Positions 41,738 to 53,089 are shown, numbered from the stretch's first letter. The stretch is DNA of 64,000 nucleotides from Antedon bifida (GCA_963402885.1 OY727093.1:5715501-5779500), one strand, 5' to 3'. Notes: generated by a model not told the origin, from the letters alone. Translations and numbers: made by a program.

Positions 41738-42626
41738 AGGGTAGATGTACCAGACCTCGGCAATGTGCCAAACCTCGGCAGGTTGTATTTATATTAGTTA
41801 TAATTAATTAAATAATTGATATTTTTTGTTTATCTTAACGTATAATATACTTTATTTATAGGTGGTAAATATAAACCACCGATCGTTTACTAGACACCAG
41901 CGAAACATGTCTGCCAGTAGCCATAAAAACTGAAACCTGAAAACCGGAAGTGACATTTCAGCAAAATAGACCAATGAGCTAACACGTGACTGTTCCATTT
42001 AAAGTTCCAGGGCATGAAAAATTACACACGAGGGACACGTCTGGGATTGAAATAGGCTCCTACTGTAGTGTAGCAACATTCCAGAATATTCCATTTTCAA
42101 ACCAATGAAAAAATATAGGGTTTATGAGGGGTGTTAAGATGTTTGGTTGATAATTAATGATATGTGCCAGACTTCGGCACCTAACGGAAATAACTAATTA
42201 AATTAAATTATTTGCAATGTTGTTTATTAAATTTTATTCAAAATATAATTGTTGGTAAAATAAATTTAATATTGCTGTTTTTTGACTCATTTATTTCACA
42301 TCTGGCCATGGCTAGGCCTAGCCTAGCTAGGCCTGCTATTTCATCGACGATCGATTGCGCAATCGCTCGCGCGTAATTCCAGGGCTTGCTTGGGCAGCGT
42401 ATGCCGAGGATTGGCACACACATGCCGAGGTTTGGTACATAAATAAAAAACACATTTTTTATTATTGTTTGTTAATTATAAATATTTATTTGATAATTCA
42501 CACTGTATTTACTACTTATATAAATACTAAAAACTCTACCAAAAAATATTTTGTGATGCTTTTAAAAAACACACGTAAATAACGAATTTCCCTGTAACCT
42601 GCCGAGGTCTGGTACATCTACCCTAG
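41738..42626. mobile_element. ~885-bp non-autonomous DNA element with ~25-bp inverted ends
   Basis: The left end GGGTAGATGTACCAGACCTC (then GGCA) at 41739 is matched by the right end TGCCGAGGTCTGGTACATCT (then ACCC), and TA flanks both sides. Related motifs of the form TGCCGAGG-TTGG-ACA also occur inside, near 41765, 42165 and 42400-42440, in both orientations. No transposase frame was found; the 71-75 aa frames inside are not convincing. A TA target duplication would suit a Tc1/mariner-type mobiliser. Confidence 0.82.
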
Positions 42627-42923
42627 TCTAAAGCGGAATGTTATTGTTGAGTCAAATCAAAAAACAAAAAAACTTCTTGTAGAGTGTACTTGATAACAAA
42701 AAATGGTGAGTATTAATTTATGAATTTAGGCATTCATTTATAACCGGCTGAAATTATCTGATAATATCGGGCTACAGTAGGCCTAGTCTTAACTTTATAT
42801 TTAAGAGTACTACTAAGTTCTATTAACATCACATTACTGTCACACTACTGTACTGTAGGCCTACCGAGCCAACTAAATCTAAAAAGTCGGTTGCATGCAC
42901 GTCTGTTTTCCCGTGAACTCACC

Positions 42924-43190
42924 ACCAGGTAGCAGATCGATCAATGACGAGAACACACACATCCGGCTAGCCTAGCCTGCTACAACTCTTCTTCATACAG
43001 GTGGTTTGCTACTTGAAAACTGACTTGAATATGTTCATTTAAATAGAAAAATTATGAATAGAATTGTTGAATGGAAAAACAAAGATGGTTACTTACAGAT
43101 ATGTTTGGAATTTAAACGGATTTCAGTATTGTTGACAATCGGTTCTTGTGTGTGTTTACTAAACTTCGATCAATCCATCGTTTACGCTTG
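42924..43190 (-). promoter_or_regulatory. STK33: Candidate STK33 promoter and non-coding first exon(s)
   Basis: Two minus-strand donor consensuses occur here: CATATCT|gtaagt (exon edge 43097) and CCTGGTG|gtgagt (exon edge 42923). Either could splice to the STK33 5'UTR acceptor at 36949. The area is less AT-rich than its surroundings, and the next plus-strand signal is more than 1 kb away. The inference rests on splice signals only. Confidence 0.35.
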
Positions 43191-43208
43191 CTAGGCAGCG
43201 ACTTACAA

Positions 43209-43228
43209 TGCGCAAATTCATTTGCGCA
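43209..43228. repeat. Perfect 9-bp inverted repeat TGCGCAAAT..ATTTGCGCA
   Basis: TGCGCAAAT-TC-ATTTGCGCA lies just upstream of the candidate STK33 first exon. It could be a dimeric factor binding site; no factor is assigned. Confidence 0.75.
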
Positions 43229-43239
43229 GAGACGTGTTA

Positions 43240-43698
43240 ACGAATGATTGTACGGTATTCGATTGCATTTAAAAGAAAAAGACAATTGAATATGGAACGC
43301 CGTTAATGCCTTCGGCCTTAATTAAAATTCATATTCAGATTTATTCAGACTTTATATAGCAAAACAAAATTAAATTAAAACAAATCTACTGTACAGGATG
43401 AACCCAATCAAAAGTTGCAAAGTAACTATCAACTAAGATGAGGGTGATCATGTTTAAGAACAATGATATAACTTTTTCTAACATTTTCTGTTATCAATCT
43501 ATGTCTTCGTCCATGATACGACATGCCTTATATCATAAATTAGACTTTGGAGTTTACATAAATCGGATGATTGTACTATATATATAGAATAAAACTGCAC
43601 TTACTATAACAAGTGATAGAATAAATTAATAATTCCAATTTCTTTTATAATACATCCCCACAAAGTTTAGTTTGTCATCAATCATCATCCATACTTAT
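43240..43698. other. Intergenic sequence upstream of STK33, nothing recognised
   Basis: Ordinary AT-rich sequence with no element or frame identified. Confidence 0.5.
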
Positions 43699-44054
43699 AC
43701 TTAAAGATGTATTGTCCCCCTGAAAATATAATTCTTAACAAAAATTTGTTGAATATGCCATTTTAATGTAACATAATAGTTATCCACTTTGACCAAAAGT
43801 TGGATAAAAAAAAAATGTATTCACCTGAAAAAACTTTAATTTAAAGCAAAAAAATGGTCAAATTGACTGCCGCCAGTGGGTTTTTGGTTGAATTTAACCA
43901 TTTATTTTGTCAATTTATAAGTGAAAACATTATTTTTTAATTTTATTTTTCTATGGAAGTGATTAACTTTATTAAAACTACAAAATAACATATTCAAAGT
44001 CTGATTTAATTAATCTTCATTTTTCATGTTTTTGAGTACAATACATCTTTAAGT
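43699..44054. mobile_element. 356-bp element with inverted ends ACTTAAAGATGTATTGT
   Basis: It starts ACTTAAAGATGTATTGTCCC and ends ACAATACATCTTTAAGT, a perfect 17-bp terminal inverted repeat. The interior is AT-rich without an open frame. Non-autonomous MITE-like. Confidence 0.85.
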
Positions 44055-44485
44055 AATCTTTAAGAGTAAAGAACTCCATGCTTGACACAATTTTCTCGGA
44101 CAAACTTGTGGCAAGGATCAAGTTTTGTAGGAAAACTTTAAATTGATCGAACTCTTTCACATGATACGCCATACGTTAATATTCAGAAGTGAGGGAGGGG
44201 GTAGGGGTTGCTATATGGGGATGTTTACCAATCGAACTCTTTTGATATTAAATTTAGAGAGGGCGCTATCTATATTTATGAAATATTCGCTGACTGATGA
44301 ATGATTTACTTTTCGATGATTGCGTAGTGTGATGAGTGTAAACGAAAGCAGAGCAGAACCAGTGTATTTTAAATCAAGATTTTAAGAATTACTTTACTTG
44401 TAAGTTAGATAATGCAATATTTTATAAGCTTTGTTATATCCGAACAATGTTTAGATGAGTGTTTAAAACATGTGTAATATTACAG

Positions 44486-44571
44486 CTGTAGAAAGATTCT
44501 CTCTGCCACCGGTAGCTTGATGATGGATCGGATGGCCAGCCAGCAGCCTAGCTCCAATGCCCTGGTGGCTG
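44486..44571 (+). CDS. Candidate start exon of an unidentified plus-strand gene
   Basis: The acceptor gtgtaatattacag is followed by about 34 nt, then ATGATG and MMDRMASQQPSSNALVA, up to a donor CTG|gtatgc, leaving in phase 1. The local composition (gccagccagcagcctagctc) is far more coding-like than its surroundings. A short exon ending CTT|gtaagtt around 44399 could be the upstream leader. I did not recognise the peptide, and I could not find the next exon; a LINE begins 89 nt downstream. It may be a chance match. Confidence 0.3.
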
Positions 44572-44927
44572 GTATGCGTGGTATTGTTTGTAGTGGTTAC
44601 GCCTATTTTTTTCCCATCATATCTCCGGAGAACTGTAATAAATAGTAGGCCTAACGAGGTTTTTTTTTTTCATTTCATTTCAAAAGACATTTATTTTCCT
44701 CCATAGCAATACAGTACAAAATAATAAACAAAAATGGTAAGGAATATAAAAAATGAAATAGATGTTTGTTGGATAAACAACAGAAAAGTGAATTTTAGAA
44801 AATTGGCTATGGAGGAAGGCATAATCCCGAGAAGATGAGGAAATCTTGTGCTGGGTATGCCTATGCAAATAAAATGGATAACAAACAAACAAGACAAAAA
44901 AACGCACACAAAAGGAAAAATAAAAAT

Positions 44928-45000
44928 AAATAAATAAATAAATTAATTTAAAAAAAATAAATAAAATAAATAAATAAATAAATAAATAAATTGATAAAAA
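44928..45000. repeat. (AAAT)n-type simple repeat inside the LINE 3'UTR
   Basis: Tandem AAATAAAT sequence (ATTT on the LINE strand) with small interruptions, between the RT stop codon and the A-tail. Confidence 0.88.
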
Positions 45001-45102
45001 ATAGATCAATCAAATTGTAGAATCAGAAAATAAAACTCAAAAACCACAGTAGATCAATGTTCAGCAGCGTAAATCAAATTGCGACATTCGATTGTTGTCT
45101 TT

Positions 45103-47109
45103 TTAATACTTTAACATTAGGTGTTGTTTTAATTTTTTGGAAAATAAAGAAATTGAAACAGCATTTGTAATTGGGGGTGGTAAACTGTTCATCATTGATG
45201 GACCGGAGTATCTAATACTGTTTTGAAAATAATTGGTGTTGTGGATAGGTATGTGTATATTAGTTCTAGAACGTGTAGGATAATTGTGAATAGAAAAATT
45301 CGGAATAAACATATTGTTTAAATGATTTGGAGAAGTGGAATGCAGGGCGGAGAATACAAATTTGCCTTGTTGCATTATGTTTATATCAATGAGTTTGAGG
45401 AGATTAAGTTTGGAAAATAAATGGGAAGAATGGGACCGCGGTGGAGCGCCAGATATAATCCTGATAGCCTTCTTTTGTATAATTTGCAGTTTACTGAGGT
45501 TGGATACGTAAGTATTGGCCCAGACAATGTTACAGTAGCTCAAATAGGGAAGAATGAGGGAGCAGTAAAGGGTTCGAAGAATATTAAGGGGTACAAATGA
45601 GGATAACCTAGAAATGATACCAACGCTTTTGGAAGTTTTATTCTCTACTTCTTTAATATGATTTTTCCATGTTAGATTGCTGTCCATAACTACACCTAAA
45701 AACTTAGCTGATTGAACACAAGGTATATCATGGTTGTCAATGGTAATTCTGTTGGCTGATAAGTCAATAGATTTTAATAGTTGTGGGGTCCCAAAGAGGA
45801 TGAAGCTACATTTTTTATGATTAAGAGAAAGTTTATTAGCTGCAAAATATTGGGACAAATTTATCAAATTGGAGTTGACTGTATTGAATAAGGATTGGAC
45901 ATTTTTGTTAGAATAAAGAACTGTAGTGTCGTCAGCATAAAGGAAAAAATTAAGGAGCTTTGAAGAGAAGTGAATATCATTGATGTATAGAATAAATAAG
46001 AGGGGGCCAAGTAGAGATCCTTGAGGGACGCCGCATGTGATAGGACTAAAAGTGGATATGGAGTGAGAGTATTTGGTACATTGGGCACGATTGGAGAGGT
46101 AACTATTTAAGAGATTAATTGCAGATCCACGGATTCCATAGTGAGATAATTTGTGTAGAAGAATACTGTGGTCAATAGTATCAAAAGCCTTGGAAAGGTC
46201 TATGAAAATGCCGATTGCAAGATGGCGGTTTTCGAAAGCGTCTATAATTTTATTTGTCAGGTCGATGAGAGCCATTGACGTGTTGTGTCCCTTTCTGAAA
46301 CCGTATTGTCTGTTGAAAAGTATGTTGAATTTGGTAATAAATGAAAATATTCGGTCATAAATTACTCTTTCCAGGGCTTTTGAAAAAATGGATAGAATGG
46401 AGATGGGTCGATAATTAGAAAGATCAGATTTTGGACCAGATTTGTAAATAGGGGTAACGCGCGCTAGCTTCATCCTCTCTGGGAACACACCGCTGGATAA
46501 AGCAAGATTAAAAATATGACACAGGGGAAGGGAAATCAGGTCAGCAATGTATTTAATGGCCTTGGTATGAAAGTCATCAATACCTGGAGATTTATTATTT
46601 TCAAAAGAAGTTATTATTTTGACTATTTCAGACTCATCAACTGGGTTAAGAAATATTGAATTTGGATTTGGATTCGGTAAGAATTCTTTGAATGATTTGG
46701 TAACACGGGGAATTTGGTTTGCAAGGGTGGGGCCAATTTCGACAAAGTATTTATTAAAAGCATTAGAAATTTTCTCCTGATCTTCGGTCAATTCGCCATC
46801 GCAGTTAAAGCGAGTATTGGATTGTTGTTTGCTGTTGTTTTTGTTAATCAGAGAATTAATTGTCTTCCAAGTTGCCTTGATATCATTTTTATGTTTGTGA
46901 AATATATTTTGGAAGTAATTAGCTTTAGAAATTTTGATTACAGAATTCAATTTATTGCGGTATAGTTTATAAGCTTTTTCATTTATGGGAGTCGGACGGT
47001 GAAGAAATTTGGCATATAATTTCTGCTTATATTTTATAGATTTGAGCAAGCCGTCAGACATCCATGATTTTATTTTTTTGTCTTTTTTTTCAAATAATAC
47101 ATAGTACAT
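45103..47109 (-). CDS. LINE reverse transcriptase ORF (668 codons open, partial ORF2)
   Basis: RT signatures in order: ARVTPIYKSG, LSNYRPISIL (RT2), QYGFRKGHNTSMAL, FIDLSKAFDTIDH (first catalytic Asp), GVPQGSLLGPLLFILYIND, FLYADDTTV (catalytic YADD) and KFLGVVMD. The C-terminal region contains ILPYLSYCNIVWA and LQIIQKKAIRII, typical of Jockey-superfamily LINEs. The N-terminal part KIKSWMSDGLLKSIKYKQKL is the usual linker after the missing endonuclease. No frameshift or stop interrupts 2 kb, so the insertion appears young. The annotated Met is the first in the open frame and not necessarily a real start. Confidence 0.93.
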   Translation of the reverse strand: MYYVLFEKKDKKIKSWMSDGLLKSIKYKQKLYAKFLHRPTPINEKAYKLYRNKLNSVIKISKANYFQNIFHKHKNDIKATWKTINSLINKNNSKQQSNTRFNCDGELTEDQEKISNAFNKYFVEIGPTLANQIPRVTKSFKEFLPNPNPNSIFLNPVDESEIVKIITSFENNKSPGIDDFHTKAIKYIADLISLPLCHIFNLALSSGVFPERMKLARVTPIYKSGPKSDLSNYRPISILSIFSKALERVIYDRIFSFITKFNILFNRQYGFRKGHNTSMALIDLTNKIIDAFENRHLAIGIFIDLSKAFDTIDHSILLHKLSHYGIRGSAINLLNSYLSNRAQCTKYSHSISTFSPITCGVPQGSLLGPLLFILYINDIHFSSKLLNFFLYADDTTVLYSNKNVQSLFNTVNSNLINLSQYFAANKLSLNHKKCSFILFGTPQLLKSIDLSANRITIDNHDIPCVQSAKFLGVVMDSNLTWKNHIKEVENKTSKSVGIISRLSSFVPLNILRTLYCSLILPYLSYCNIVWANTYVSNLSKLQIIQKKAIRIISGAPPRSHSSHLFSKLNLLKLIDINIMQQGKFVFSALHSTSPNHLNNMFIPNFSIHNYPTRSRTNIHIPIHNTNYFQNSIRYSGPSMMNSLPPPITNAVSISLFSKKLKQHLMLKY

Positions 47110-47884
47110 TTAGTATGTAACTTGAACTGATATAATATCATTTAATTGTCAAGGTAGACATTTAATATGAATTATTCTAAATTGTATTTATCATTACCAT
47201 AATAACAAGACAGTAACAGAGCAGATAACGTTCCATATAGGAGACACAAGTCTATGCTGTTATTGACGAGCTAAATGATTGTCAAATTACTATTGAATGT
47301 TCAAACATTAAGTCGCACCTAATTAATATTGTCTTGTATCATAATCTAACAGTTGCAATAAAGACGCCGCCGACGTCCTCCACCAGTGTGAACACCTAAT
47401 GGCAACGAATCTTGTGTAACAACATCTGAACTCCAGTCACAGTTCATTGTACTTCTGTGTGTGTGTGTACAGTTTCCATAGCGACAGAATCAATGTTTGA
47501 TAGGACAATGACTTGAACTTCATCTGACTGGTTTTTCACATTTACATCTCTCAAGGACTGTAAGTACTGAAACCCCACTAATTAACATTAATTAATTCTT
47601 GGAACTTGCCGGCCTTAATGTCATATTGATGACAACAAAAGTTCATTATGTTTGTGCGTTATTGCTAAATCTGTACTTAAGTAAGTTTATTATGGAAAGT
47701 GTTATGAACTTGTGATCACACAACCTATAACCTATTGATTAATAGTAGTTTAATATGATTACCATATCAATTTAATTGTGAAAATTGTGTATTTTGTAAT
47801 TGCTGGAGTGATAGAATCACGTAGTCAAGATTGCCACCAAACAATGTGTAGTTGATGTACAATCTTATATCCTTTAAAATTTAA

Positions 47885-48330
47885 CTTTTTCCTTGGTTTT
47901 TCCTTGGGATATTACCACAGGAAAAAAGTTTATATTTTAAAAAAATTACGAAATAATTTATTTTGTAATGTCATTTTCACTACTTACTAACAGGAAATAG
48001 TTTTATTTTTATGCAAATTAAAGGAATATTTCTTGTTTTTGCCTATGGATTTTACCGTAGGAATGTTTATAATAATAGTTTATATTTAAAAAAAGTTACA
48101 AAATAATTTATTTTGTAATGACATTTTCACTAATATATTACTAAGAGGAAAATAGTTTTATTTTTATGCAAATTAATAAGAGTATTGTACTGTATTGCCT
48201 AAGGATTTTACCACATGAATGTTTAATAAAAGTTATATTTAAGAAATTACAAAATAATTTATTTTGTAATGACATTTTCACTATTACTAATAGGAAATAG
48301 TTTTATTTTTATGCAAATTAATAAGGAATG
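47885..48330. repeat. ~150-bp tandem repeat, about 3 units, each with an octamer
   Basis: AAATAATTTATTTTGTAATG followed by CATTTTCACTA and GGAAATAGTTTTATTTTTAT recurs at about 47951, 48101 and 48251. Each unit contains ATGCAAAT (48011, 48166, 48311), the POU-family octamer. Confidence 0.88.
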
Positions 48331-49805
48331 TCCGATTCAATAAATATAGTATTCCTGACACAGGAACAGGAAAGCAATTATTTAATACTCAAGTTTATGA
48401 ATTGATCCTTTTATACGGAGTTCTTAAAAAATCCTTTTTTTTTTTAAATGTACTTTACTGTAGGTGAAGGTGCACTGTAGAATTAATAACTGGTGAATCA
48501 CATTGGTATAGAATGTCTTATGAAAAAAGATTTAGCCTAAAACTGTAATTGTTTACACAACAATGGGGAAACTCCCCTGTTACATTACCTGTTGTGTACT
48601 GTACATACACAGTATTTGATATCAAATTGCTAATATTAAAGGCATGCTTGAATATTAGAAGATTGATTTTAAATTGCGTCACAGACAATAGTCGGCTTAT
48701 CACACGATTTCATTGTTCAATGTTTACTTTCTGACTATCCTATCTTTATAACAATTTCGTGATTTGAACTTCTACCATACTAAATGCTGTTTATTTCGAT
48801 TACTTACTTTCTGTTATTGGTTGCCATACCAATAATTGAAACATTGCATGACAATGAAACATGAATATTGTAATAAAATCAATTATTCATGTTTTAAAAT
48901 TGGAAAATGGATTAAGAAAAATTAATTTCCTGTTCTTTACGACACATTAAAATTATTTTTTAACCAGCTAAGTACAAAAAAATCCGTCCTGCCCATGACA
49001 GAAAAAGCTTCATATCTCAAGATGAGAGGCGTAACTGATAACAATTGATTCTGTCTCTTTGGATTTTGTTTGTTAATTTTATTATTTACATTGTTTACTA
49101 TTTGGTAATTACATTTTCTACTTCCTTCCATTAGTCTAAATTTGTTAGAATGGTTGTAAATTGTATGCACTGTTGGTTTTTTTATTGGAAATATTGAAGT
49201 GACATTTGTTTCAAGGTCGAATGACCGGAAACAGGACATATACAGTACAGTACAAACAGTGAAGTCGCAACTATACCTGACATTCAGGATCAAGAGGATA
49301 TTAGCAGGATCTTGCTAGTTGCATTGTTTACATATTTGCATGGTCCTCTTTTAGTCTGTATATGTCACGTTCGTATGTTGTAAACACAATTATTGGAAGG
49401 GCATTTTCTTACAGTATGTTTCGTAGGTTGTGTTATGTTGCGTCGCTAGTGGAAACCAAGCTGTAGGTTTTGTATAATTATTCTGTAAAGTATTTGAAAC
49501 TATTTAAAATTCATCAGTATGTTCAATCAAACAAGAAAAGCTATACAACGTAGATCCTATATGACGGTATTTAGTACACTCCATTCAATTTACTTAACTG
49601 TTAAATTATTAGTACCTGAATGAACAGTAACAATAATATTAAGTTTTTGTAAAACTACACCTTTTGAAGTAAGGGATTTGTGATTTACCTTTAATTATTT
49701 TTAGAACTTATTGGATCATTTGTCAAAATATTTAAAGTAACAATAGTAGTGAATGATAAAAGCAGCAGGAAGTTGTCACCATTTTTGTAAGCAGCAAGCT
49801 ACGTA

Positions 49806-50090
49806 ATTTACAATATTGTTCCAAGGCTTGGGTAAACAGCAGTCATATATATTATTAGAATCGTGTATATTCAAAATTTCAGTGGCATTTTCCAAGTAGA
49901 TTTTTCCTTATGAGATAAAATTACAAGAATAACCAGATGTATCCATTCCTATTATATTTTGCTTCCAATGTTTATACATTACAGTGATGTAACAGCTATG
50001 AGCGCTCACTAGCTAAACCCATATTGTTCCATTGTTTGGGTAAACAGCAGTCACATATACTATATTATTAGAATCATTCAAAATTTCATT
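49806..50090. repeat. Two direct copies of a ~70-bp sequence
   Basis: GGGTAAACAGCAGTCATATA with TTATTAGAATC and TTCAAAATTTCA occurs at about 49830 and 50036. The copies are separated by about 135 bp of unrelated sequence. Confidence 0.82.
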
Positions 50091-51105
50091 AAAAAACATT
50101 AGGCATTAAAATATTTCGAGAAATGTTAAAAATGCCCGAATCCTCTAGCGTTGTAGGACCACTTAGGGTTCCTAAACCTGGGGCCCTAGGCCTCTGCGTT
50201 ACGCCATTGAGTACTACTTCAATTGTATTATATTTGTCTTATACTTATGAGACGATTTGGTTTGGAACATGTAGCCACCTGTATAAAATTAGATAAATTA
50301 ATATGCTAATTTTATAGCTCCATGGTTTGAATTATAGAGAATTATGGGAACTCTTACGATCCACAATTGTCTTTTTCAAATTGCACAACCAAGTTACATA
50401 CTTACAGTAAAAGGAAATTCTGTTTCTGAGACAGCTGACTTACATAATCTTTAGAACACAAAAATCTATAAAAACTGTAACTGTGTATGGTTGGTACCTT
50501 GGTAACAATGTCTGTTTAGCATGTGATGATGGTGCAATCTTATTAACATATGTCACATGATGGAAATTAATTCATCTTCAATTGTGTAAAATGATGTTGC
50601 AGAATTTTAGTATGAAATCTGCATACTTATTGCGATTAATTTAGTTTGAACTCTTACTTACTAATTAAATTATATGCATTATCATGCAATATAACTTATT
50701 AATTGTTTACCTTTTTAATTGTACTGAAGAATTTCATGTCACATTACTATCACATGTCACAGAACTAAATTTAACTATTGATTAAAAAAACATTATTTCT
50801 TAGAAATAGTTAATGATGACCAGTACATTTATCTAAAAATAATTATTCAGATACAATTGTACAATTAAAAATCTACTGTGCAACAAAGTAACTATTAAGA
50901 ATAATAAAAATCATAATAATTGGTAATCATTGTTACATATTATTAGGGGATTTATCTCTTTGTTGATATTTGTGTAGGTTGATAATCCTACTAGTAACCT
51001 TGATGTCGTGGTTTAGTCAATATTTGTCTGAGAGGTTTTTTCTGCATAATTTACAGATTAAGTAGGTAACTGTTTAATGCGAGTTGGTTAACTGGTAAAA
51101 TAATT

Positions 51106-51365
51106 GTGAATTTTATCTGTTGTTTTTCTAGTATTTGAGAGTACAATGTAAACAAAAAAGAGAACAATATTATTTAAATAATTAGTGTATTTTTTATCTG
51201 TCATTTTTCTGATTAGTATTTGACAGTACAGGTACAGTACAATGTAACAAAAAAGAGAACAATATTATTAAAATAATTGTGTATTTTTTATCTGTCGTTT
51301 TTCTGATTAGTATTTGACATTATGATACAGTATGTAAATAAAATAAAAAGAAAACAATATTACTA
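51106..51365. repeat. ~93-bp tandem repeat, about 3 units
   Basis: TTTTTATCTGTCATTTTTCT, GATTAGTATTTGACAGTAC and AAAAAGAGAACAATATTA recur with small changes, three times in a row. Confidence 0.87.
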
Positions 51366-52885
51366 ATATTAAATATTAATTAAATACTGTTTGGCTGGGA
51401 TTTCACAATTTGTTATTTACAGAAAGAGGAACAAACAAAGAATGTCAAATAATTAGGTATTGTTTCCGAGAATTCATTCATAGGTGTTGCCAAGGCTTTG
51501 TGTGGTTTAAATGTCTCCTTGGTAGAAATAGCAGGAAAACATCCTGGTGTAAGCTACAGCAGACTCTATCTATAGTCTGACGACCTCTAACAATAAAATG
51601 TATGGATGACTAATCAGACTAGAACAACAATGAGTTGCTCAGTCTAGTTAAATACAGCACTCTCTCGCTGTCCTGTTTACTATGTGTTAGCTATCTGTCG
51701 TACGAAGACTTGACAAGCCCTATTTTTAAAGATCGTGAATTCAAACACTGATACATATTCTCTATTGTGATTTATTTATTTCATCTTTATCGTCGGTAAG
51801 TAATTTATTGTTTTTTCCAGACATAATGGAATAAATTACTTTAATTATTTTAATAGTTGGTAACAAAAGCTATGGATTTTTTTTCTTTTCGGCATGTAGC
51901 TGCGTTTATTTTTGTTAGATGGCAATTGATCAACCAGGTGTTTTAATGTGACAAAATAAAATTGTCAACTAGTTGCAGAAAAATCAATTTCATGTTAAAT
52001 TGGTATGAATATTAATGATTGATGTAGTATCGCTATTTGACCTATAGCAGTGATATACAGTTATAATCTCATGTGGCAATTTGAATGATATTAATTATAG
52101 GATCAGATTAATCTTGAATATTGTAAATTATGTTTGAACTTTAATATAATAATTAGGATACTCTACTGTAGTATAATACAGAAATACAGACATTAAGTTT
52201 TATAATAATGTGTAATTTTTTTATTTTGCTTCAATCCCTACCGCTTTGTAAATGTTGTGATTGTTAAATAGTTAATAGTTCTAACTATTATAATTTTGTG
52301 CGAAGAAGACATTTCTTTTATCTCATTATTTTTGTAATACTGGTAGTGGTATCTAATGTGATCTCGCGTTGTTTTAATTTCCTACTTTAGTAAAATCATC
52401 CTTTATTTCAAATAAAAAAACATAAGAATTAACAAACATCCCAGTTCACACAGCTTGGAGGACAAGCATATGCAGGGCAAACAAATACAAAGTAAGAAGG
52501 TAAAAATAGTATAGAACACATCCAAAAGGCATAACATTCAGATTGCTATTTATTACATTATTGAGGAATTCCCACGTCGGTATGGTATATAGCTACATAC
52601 CAATGCCGTTTTGCTTATTTTTTTTTTATTCGTTTCATTTATTCTGGCCACATTTTGTTGATATAACCCTTGGTCTACTATGTAATTCACCATTGGACTT
52701 TCAGTGATACATTTTGTATCAACCCAATAAAGTAGACTCTCGCTACATTAATTTCAGAATTGCGTAATATTGTAACATAAACAGAAAGCTATTAATTTTT
52801 TAATTTTATGCATTTAAATTTTTAGTTGCTACTTCAAAATTGAATGATGTTAAAATCATATTGGTCTCTCTATATAGAACAGTGT

Positions 52886-53000
52886 CTATTTCGTGCCTAG
52901 CTTACCTGGATAAACTGACAATAACCCTTTCTCCTCGAAGAGCGAGATATAACTTAAAACAAATTTTCATTGAACATCCCTCTCCACAAATGGCATAGTC
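52886..53000 (-). repeat. Dispersed repeat, arm 2 of an inverted pair
   Basis: It reads ctatttcgtgcctagcttac ... ctcctcgaagagcgagatat ... ccacaaatggcatagtc, the reverse complement of 41498-41618 with scattered mismatches. The inner sequences between the arms are unrelated. Confidence 0.85.
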
Positions 53001-53089
53001 CATGATCTATGCCCTCAGGTGGGAACTGCCCCATAAACCATTTCTTTTCGAGACATGAGGGAGTATCTTGCAGAAATTGTTTGTTCTAT

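Larger units (their letters stand above)
36950..43090 (-). other. Presumed STK33 5'UTR intron
   Basis: No coding exon was recognised. It holds foldback copies 10 and 11, one arm of a dispersed inverted repeat (41498-41618) and the roughly 885-bp inverted-repeat element at 41738-42626. TACTGTA-type heptamers are unusually dense throughout. Confidence 0.5.
44660..47109 (-). mobile_element. 5'-truncated LINE (non-LTR retrotransposon, Jockey/CR1-like)
   Basis: On the minus strand the element runs from an endonuclease-RT linker (about 47109) through reverse transcriptase, a 3'UTR and an AATAAA about 25 nt before a terminal A-tract (A11 at 44660-44670). The endonuclease region is absent, and an in-frame stop directly precedes the first Met, as expected from incomplete target-primed reverse transcription. 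An (ATTT)n run lies in the 3'UTR. No target-site duplication was found by eye. Confidence 0.85.

Noticed and set aside
42238-42453. 71-aa minus frame inside the 885-bp element, considered as a transposase remnant
   Set aside because: Too short, with no DDE or helix-turn-helix pattern. It spans the palindromic core.
44680-45009. 109-aa minus frame rich in Phe, Ile and Tyr
   Set aside because: It is a translation of the LINE 3'UTR and its ATTT simple repeat.
48937-49293. 118-aa minus frame
   Set aside because: No domain, no splice support and AT-driven composition. Likely chance.
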